Assembly (NCBI GenBank): GCA_016935935.1 | Contig: JAFGPZ010000061.1 | Span: 1-18,766, forward strand | Reading direction: 5' to 3' | Origin: Deltaproteobacteria bacterium | GTDB taxonomy: Bacteria; Desulfobacterota; Syntrophia; Syntrophales; UBA2210 | DNA: 18,766 bases | Shown here: one piece after another, positions 14,594 to 18,766 of the stretch | How the letters are laid out: each line of letters opens with the position of its first letter | Position numbering within the stretch: position 1 is the first letter of the stretch | Program-made: the position numbers and the translations under genes | Notes under the pieces: model-generated | The model's input: only the letters and a program-made list of their open reading frames with translations | Database searches by the model: none | What the model was told of the DNA's origin: nothing

Positions 14594-16312
14594 CTAAGGC
14601 GATATCTCCCATCGCTGATCTCTCAGCTCCTTTTGTGAAGGAAAGGAGTAGCTAACATTATTGGCCTTTACTGTGGTCATGTTGGGTGAAATGTCTATAA
14701 AAATATTTGTACCGGACATCCGGTTCTTAAGAATATTAGCGAGGAGTAGAGCCTTTTCCGCTCCGTCACCCCTGCCATAGTTCCATACCTCATCAGGTTG
14801 GGCAAGGCGCCCCGGTTCGTCATATATGGAGTCGTCAGGCATCTTCTTGATTTGCTCCAACACAGCCTTGGTGCTGAGTCCTTCCGTCCCCTTTATCGAG
14901 ACAGGATTACGCTGTGTTGCGGCCAATACGAAGGGCTCTGTTTCCGTGCGATTCAAATCTCTGTAGGCGTAGAAGGCCATTGCTGCGGCATCGTTTTCTG
15001 CTCGTATATGTTCCAGGCGATCCATAATTTCTTCTCGTCCCATATCAAGATCGATACCCAGCGGTTTCTCATCTCTGACGAAATTCTTGCTTTCAATATC
15101 GGGGAGTTTCGGATCAACACAGCAAAACCGAGCCAGCTTTTCAATCGATTCTTGTGCGTCCATACATTCCGAAGCGAATAATTCCTTCAGTCGTTTAACA
15201 TCTTCTGGATCTTTCATGTTTATTCTGTGCTTACGCGTGTAATCCTGGAGATCATTGAGCGTAATTCGTTTCGGCATCTTATTTGGTTTGAACTCTGCCG
15301 TATCTATCTCATCCATCAATTTTCCCAATGTATTATCATTTACTCTGTAAGGGCTTCCGTGTTCGTAAGAAAAGATTCGTTCTGCCTTTATGTAGTAATC
15401 GACTCCGCGCAGAGGCCATCGTAGCTGGAAACATTTCTGTATGTCTCGATCATGTCTAAGAAAGTTTCCTATAATCGTATCGGTAATCGAAGTTTCCAGG
15501 AATCTCTCCAACCTGTCGGAAAAGCTCCTGTAGACATCTTTGTCTATGTTAGCCTCCTCGTATATCGTGTGAATACAGCCTGTCTCATGAGCCACTATGG
15601 TAACCCGTTCGTTTTCCAAGGCGCGTCTTGCCTGTGCAGAGAGCGCCGTGCCGTTAAACCACATGTTTTTGGTAACCAGCCTGCGATTATTTGTCAGTAT
15701 GCCGTCATCAATATCTATAAAATTCTGTGAATGAAGAGGTGTGGCCATCAAATATATGTCTTTAAGGGGGATTTTTGCTATCACAAATAGCGCCGCCGCA
15801 TAGAGAGCGGCAAGCGATACGCATTCCCCGGCACCGGTGGAGTAATATGGTTTGTGCCGAAAGGCGTCCATGGCCTCAACAGTCTCCGTCTTCCAGTATG
15901 GGATGACGTTCCCTTCATATTTGTCGAGACCGAAATGGGTACGAATATCTATATCGAAATAGTATTTATCACCTTCATACCCGAAGAGGGCGTTGGATTG
16001 TCTAAGCGTGTCTTCACTGATAAATGCCTTGAAGCGATTCAGTTCTCGTTCTTTTGTGGTAAGTCCCCAAGTGTCAAGGTCAAGGTTGAAGGCGTAGTTA
16101 TCCATTATGTACTGCTTCAAACGCAATACTCTCCTGTAGGGACTTAGACGTTCCATGCCGGAAAACCAGGAATCCTCAAGCCAGCGCCAAATGCGGGGCG
16201 ACATAATGTTGGCAAGCACGAGACTGTAAATAAGTTCCGGGAATATGAACATTTCCATATCCGAAAGTGTCACTGCCGATGACTTTTTCTCCATTGCTTC
16301 TGAATTGGTCAT
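14594..16312 (-). CDS. Transglutaminase-like domain protein
   Basis: This is a 572-residue protein with a transglutaminase/cysteine-protease-like core: the nucleophile segment STGAGECVSLAALYAAALF (158-176, C164), the His in ATPLHSQNFIDIDDG (H194) and nearby Asp residues (D200, D202) as the candidate third member. Such domains in bacteria hydrolyse peptide or amide bonds more often than they cross-link. The rest (about 230-572) is charged, helical-looking and unfamiliar to me. No signal peptide or membrane segment is seen. The ATG follows AAAGGGTGA, which overlaps the tlpA-like stop codon 14 bases upstream, so it is the last gene of the - strand operon. Function is unknown beyond the domain call. 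The link to the redox genes could be thiol protection of C164, but location does not obviously match. Confidence 0.8.
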   Translation of the reverse strand: MTNSEAMEKKSSAVTLSDMEMFIFPELIYSLVLANIMSPRIWRWLEDSWFSGMERLSPYRRVLRLKQYIMDNYAFNLDLDTWGLTTKERELNRFKAFISEDTLRQSNALFGYEGDKYYFDIDIRTHFGLDKYEGNVIPYWKTETVEAMDAFRHKPYYSTGAGECVSLAALYAAALFVIAKIPLKDIYLMATPLHSQNFIDIDDGILTNNRRLVTKNMWFNGTALSAQARRALENERVTIVAHETGCIHTIYEEANIDKDVYRSFSDRLERFLETSITDTIIGNFLRHDRDIQKCFQLRWPLRGVDYYIKAERIFSYEHGSPYRVNDNTLGKLMDEIDTAEFKPNKMPKRITLNDLQDYTRKHRINMKDPEDVKRLKELFASECMDAQESIEKLARFCCVDPKLPDIESKNFVRDEKPLGIDLDMGREEIMDRLEHIRAENDAAAMAFYAYRDLNRTETEPFVLAATQRNPVSIKGTEGLSTKAVLEQIKKMPDDSIYDEPGRLAQPDEVWNYGRGDGAEKALLLANILKNRMSGTNIFIDISPNMTTVKANNVSYSFPSQKELRDQRWEISP

Positions 16313-16326
16313 TATCTATTCACCCT

Positions 16327-16833
16327 TTAAAACATTTCTTCCAGCATCATATCCACTGAACGGCATTGTCTGCACAATATCCGGCCGTCCCTGTTTACCA
16401 GTATCAGCTCTGGTACTCCCACTACGGAGTAAGATTCTGCAACTTTACCATTTTCATCCAGCAGCACCTTGTAGGGTATTTTGTGTTTATCGGCGTAGGA
16501 TTTGACCTTTTTTTGTGATTCCTGAACATAGACACTGATTAGCACGAAATCCTTTTTATTGTATCTGTCATGTATTTTTTCCAAGTATGGCATGATTTTT
16601 CGGCAATAAGGACACCAGGTGGTGGTAAATTCGAGAAGTACCACCTTGCCCTTGTAATCACTTAGCCGCATCTGCTTCCCTTCCACATCTTTCAGGACAA
16701 AATCAGGAGCGGGCTTTTCTATGCTCTTCTCCCATATATTCCGTACATTCTGTTCAGCATTGGCCGTGATTCCGTTCCCGATAAGCAGGCCAACCAGAAT
16801 TAATGCCGTCGATATTTTTATTAACTTTCTCAT
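16327..16833 (-). CDS. TlpA/ResA-like exported thioredoxin-fold protein
   Basis: This is an exported thiol-disulfide oxidoreductase of the TlpA/ResA group. Residues 1-26 form a signal peptide (charged MRKLIK, hydrophobic core, ANA cleavage site before EQ). The thioredoxin fold follows, with PAPDFVLKDVEG, the active site TTWCPYCRK (C74, C77) and the cis-proline loop VVGVPE (P141). Members of this family reduce disulfides of c-type cytochromes or other envelope proteins. An additional CxxC near the C-terminus (C154, C157, in GRILCRQCRS) is not typical. The gene lies 9 bases downstream of the CcdA/DsbD-like membrane protein, its natural electron donor. The start is supported by AGGGG just inside the end of the upstream gene. 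The mature protein is about 142 residues, at the short end for the family. Confidence 0.92.
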   Translation of the reverse strand: MRKLIKISTALILVGLLIGNGITANAEQNVRNIWEKSIEKPAPDFVLKDVEGKQMRLSDYKGKVVLLEFTTTWCPYCRKIMPYLEKIHDRYNKKDFVLISVYVQESQKKVKSYADKHKIPYKVLLDENGKVAESYSVVGVPELILVNRDGRILCRQCRSVDMMLEEMF

Positions 16834-16842
16834 TTAATACCC

Positions 16843-17553
16843 CTATATCCATAACATACCGGTCTTGATTAAAAAGTATTCTCCTGCTCCAATCATTATC
16901 CATCCGAAGAGTTTGTTGATCCGATTCATCCATGCTCCCGATTTGGGAATTGTTGCCAACAGCTTTGCAAAAGTACCTAGAATTATAAGTAATGTTCCCA
17001 TGCCCAGTGAAAAAACAAAGAGCAAAGTCATGCCAAAAATGACGTTTTGTTTTGTTGCAACCAGAGTAAGTAAAACTGCAAGTACCGGAGCCGTGCAGGG
17101 GCTCATTATCAGGCCTGACATAATTCCGATAAGGAAGCTTTGCAGTAATCCCTTTTCGCTGGGCCGAAATTGTGACAGGAAGGCTGGAGTCTTGATGGGG
17201 AGCATAAAAACATCCAGCATTGACAGGCCCATGAGAATGCATATGTTGGCCACCATGAAATAGAGCCAAGGATTCGCCTGCATCTGCCCGAACAACCTGC
17301 CCGTAAGGGCTGCAAATCCTCCCAGTGCGGTATATGTGATAGCAATTCCCAATACGTACGCCATGGAAAGTGCAAACCCTTTCCAGCGTGATCCATATCC
17401 ATGAGCACCTATATAGGCAATCGTGATGGGGATGACGGGATAGATACAGGGGGTAAGACCGGTGATGACTCCGGCAGAGTATACTGCAATATAGGCAACA
17501 ATTATGGAACCCCGCAGATAAATCTCAGGCTGATTTATCAAGTTTTCTATCAC
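16843..17553 (-). CDS. CcdA/DsbD-type membrane thiol electron carrier
   Basis: This is an integral membrane protein that passes reducing equivalents from cytoplasmic thioredoxin across the membrane to periplasmic thioredoxin-like partners. The 236 residues contain about six hydrophobic segments and the two reactive cysteines in family motifs: TGLTPCIYPVIPI (C36) and SGLIMSPCTAPVLAV (C153). It lacks the periplasmic alpha and gamma domains of full DsbD, so the separate TlpA-like protein encoded next may take their place. The start is GTG at 17553, supported by GACGGAG about nine bases upstream. It begins 3 bases after the previous gene ends, so the two are tightly co-transcribed. Confidence 0.93.
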   Translation of the reverse strand: MIENLINQPEIYLRGSIIVAYIAVYSAGVITGLTPCIYPVIPITIAYIGAHGYGSRWKGFALSMAYVLGIAITYTALGGFAALTGRLFGQMQANPWLYFMVANICILMGLSMLDVFMLPIKTPAFLSQFRPSEKGLLQSFLIGIMSGLIMSPCTAPVLAVLLTLVATKQNVIFGMTLLFVFSLGMGTLLIILGTFAKLLATIPKSGAWMNRINKLFGWIMIGAGEYFLIKTGMLWI

Positions 17554-17556
17554 TGG

Positions 17557-18471
17557 TTACGCTCCGTCTTGACTGTGGCCTGAAATCGATGCTTCTGGCA
17601 TTCCATGATCCGACAATCTCCGGTAATTGGCTTTCTTGTCAGCTAACCCGATTGTTCCTTTAGCGGCAGGCATACCAATAAGCTGCTCTTCGTAACTGAT
17701 ATCTGATCTTATCCCCAGTCTCGTTAGGGCAAAATCGTACCTCACCGGATCTTCGGGACACATCTCCCTGAATGATCGGGTTATGTCGAGAGCCGTTTTC
17801 ATATCTGCCTGCCCGCGTTCCGTGAATCCCAATTTACGGCCGATCCTGTGCATGTGCGTGTCAAGCGGAACGATTAGAATTGCAGGTGATAAACCGGTCC
17901 ATCCCCCGGGATCAACTTCATCTTTGCGTACCATCCAGCGAAGGAAGAGATTGAGTCTTTTGCAGGCGCTTCCCTTTGACGGTGAGGGGAGCAGGCTGTT
18001 GTATTCACCAGTGGATGTTCCCCTTAATTCCTCTACGAATAATGAAAGTGCGGGGAGAAGAGTTCCGTCATGGTGAAGAAATATTTTTTTGAAACACTGA
18101 TTGAGCGATCCATGTTCTGTTATGACACATTTAATTCCGGTAAGCAGTTCCGAAAGTTCCTTCCCATCCGTAAACCTGTGTCTGAAAGATGAAAAGATAT
18201 CCCTCATGACACAGACGGAAGTTTTTTCAAGAAAACTGCGGGGAGAAGGCGCCATTCTGTCCAAAACGGAAGCAATGCTTTTAATTATCTGGGCAACCCT
18301 GCCATAGGCCAGCGAGGAGGCGATGAAACCCACAATTTCCCTATCCAGGATATCATCATAATAGTAGAGAAACTGCAAGGGATCGGGACACACAAAAAAG
18401 CGCTTGTTATATTTATTATATATATTATCCAGATACTCTTTCATGCCTGGAGGCGGTTCATAGTTGCTCAT
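17557..18471 (-). CDS. TIGR02757/DUF2400 family protein
   Basis: This is a conserved bacterial protein of the TIGR02757 (DUF2400) family, whose biochemical role is not established as far as I know. Recognised segments are the early FVCPDPLQFLYYYDDILDRE with VGFIASSLAYGRVAQI, then NLFLRWMVRKDEVDPGGW, and the late PLDTHMHRIGRKLG followed by PEDPVRYDFALTRLGI. The last part recalls the helix-hairpin-helix region of DNA glycosylases (VDTHVxR), but no glycosylase catalytic residues are claimed. I prefer the ATG at 18471, preceded by AAAGGGG at short spacing, over the TTG at 18507, which has no ribosome site. The protein is 304 residues. It is the first gene of the - strand operon and is functionally unlinked, on present knowledge, to the redox genes after it. 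Confidence 0.9.
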   Translation of the reverse strand: MSNYEPPPGMKEYLDNIYNKYNKRFFVCPDPLQFLYYYDDILDREIVGFIASSLAYGRVAQIIKSIASVLDRMAPSPRSFLEKTSVCVMRDIFSSFRHRFTDGKELSELLTGIKCVITEHGSLNQCFKKIFLHHDGTLLPALSLFVEELRGTSTGEYNSLLPSPSKGSACKRLNLFLRWMVRKDEVDPGGWTGLSPAILIVPLDTHMHRIGRKLGFTERGQADMKTALDITRSFREMCPEDPVRYDFALTRLGIRSDISYEEQLIGMPAAKGTIGLADKKANYRRLSDHGMPEASISGHSQDGA

Positions 18472-18572
18472 TAACCCCTTTGTATCTTTTTTAGGTTTCC
18501 TATGCAAGTAATTTTTTTTATTGAATTGATGACTTTAATATATAGATTTCTTCGTAGAATTATCTATTGCAA

Positions 18573-18596
18573 AGGCGATATTATTTTTTATCGCCT
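18573..18596. repeat. AT-looped inverted repeat in the divergent region
   Basis: AGGCGATA (18573-18580) and TATCGCCT (18589-18596) are perfect 8-bp arms around an 8-base T-rich loop. It lies about 100 bases before the DUF2400 start and 55 before the tRNA promoter. Neither strand has a T-run after the stem, so an operator or leader structure is more likely than a terminator. Confidence 0.5.
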
Positions 18597-18650
18597 GGTA
18601 TTTCCTAAGACCGGATAGGTATTACAACACTGCTTTCCGTATAATTTTCC

Positions 18651-18678
18651 TTGACAATTACCACCTCCTTTATATAAT
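18651..18678 (+). promoter_or_regulatory. Consensus sigma-70 promoter of the tRNA-Leu gene
   Basis: A perfect TTGACA (18651-18656) and a perfect TATAAT (18673-18678) are separated by 16 bases. Transcription would start about 5 bases before the tRNA 5' end. Full-consensus boxes fit a strongly expressed stable-RNA gene. Confidence 0.85.
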
Positions 18679-18689
18679 CACCAGTCATT

Positions 18690-18766
18690 GCCGGAGTGGT
18701 GAAACTGGTAGACGCAGGGGACTCAAAATCCCCCGCCCGCAAGGGCATCTCGGTTCGATTCCGAGC
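18690..18766 (+). tRNA. tRNA-Leu (CAA), 3' end cut by window edge
   Basis: The acceptor 5' strand is GCCGGAG (18690-18696). The anticodon stem GGGGA/TCCCC (18717-18721/18729-18733) holds loop CTCAAAA with anticodon CAA at 18724-18726, which reads UUG leucine codons. A long variable arm (GCCC-GCAA-GGGC, 18735-18746) marks a class II tRNA such as Leu. The T arm CTCGG-TTCGATT-CCGAG (18749-18765) is complete. Only the first base of the 3' acceptor strand is inside the window, so about six bases plus any CCA are missing. Confidence 0.95.

Noticed and set aside
18472..18507. DUF2400 protein start at TTG 18507
   Set aside because: There is no ribosome site before the TTG, the added residues are lysine-rich and unlike the family, and ATG 18471 has AAAGGGG upstream.
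1..18766. CRISPR arrays, insertion sequences, phage genes or integration at the tRNA
   Set aside because: No regularly spaced direct repeats, no transposase, integrase or phage-like protein were seen, and no duplicated tRNA 3' end is inside the window.

Overview
The window reads as a moderate-GC, dense bacterial chromosome from an anaerobe-like organism. Nothing in it looks like plasmid, phage or IS DNA. The oxygen-labile Fe-S enzymes, the indirect tRNA amidation genes (gatCAB) and the general gene style fit Deltaproteobacteria/Desulfobacterota best. That placement is an inference from gene content, with modest confidence.

Region 1 (215-5563, + strand) is housekeeping: a class II-type histone deacetylase/AcuC-like deacetylase, then gatC-gatA-gatB-mtnA. 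These last four are packed tightly, with one-base (TAATG) and four-base (ATGA) overlaps at gatA/gatB and gatB/mtnA. The set makes Gln-tRNA and/or Asn-tRNA by transamidation and carries one step of methionine salvage.

Region 2 (5564-14525, + strand) is the accessory metabolic region. An atypical nitrilase is followed by a 312-base gap holding a candidate promoter and a palindrome, then a FadR-type GntR regulator. Next comes a second promoter with a dyad between its -35 and -10 boxes, and a six-gene run: a PreA-like FMN/2[4Fe-4S] oxidoreductase, a fumarate-reductase-fold flavoprotein, an Fe-S serine-dehydratase-like lyase, and three different RraA/HMG-aldolase-family proteins in tandem. A 15-bp hairpin lies between the first two enzyme genes. 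The set suggests a catabolic route of redox step(s), hydration/dehydration and aldol cleavage or decarboxylation of an oxo- or hydroxy-acid. I do not recognise it as a named pathway. Each RraA paralogue breaks the family metal/active-site motif, at complementary positions, so a mixed (hetero-oligomeric) enzyme is a real possibility. This is the best candidate here for an undescribed system.

Region 3 (14594-18471, - strand, convergent with region 2) is a four-gene operon transcribed right to left: a TIGR02757/DUF2400 protein, a CcdA/DsbD-like membrane thiol-electron carrier, an exported TlpA-like thioredoxin with an extra CxxC, and a large protein with a transglutaminase-like Cys-His core. The middle two form a plausible periplasmic disulfide-reduction pair.

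Region 4 (18651-18766, + strand) is a consensus sigma-70-type promoter driving a tRNA-Leu(CAA) gene that is cut off by the window end a few bases before its 3' end.
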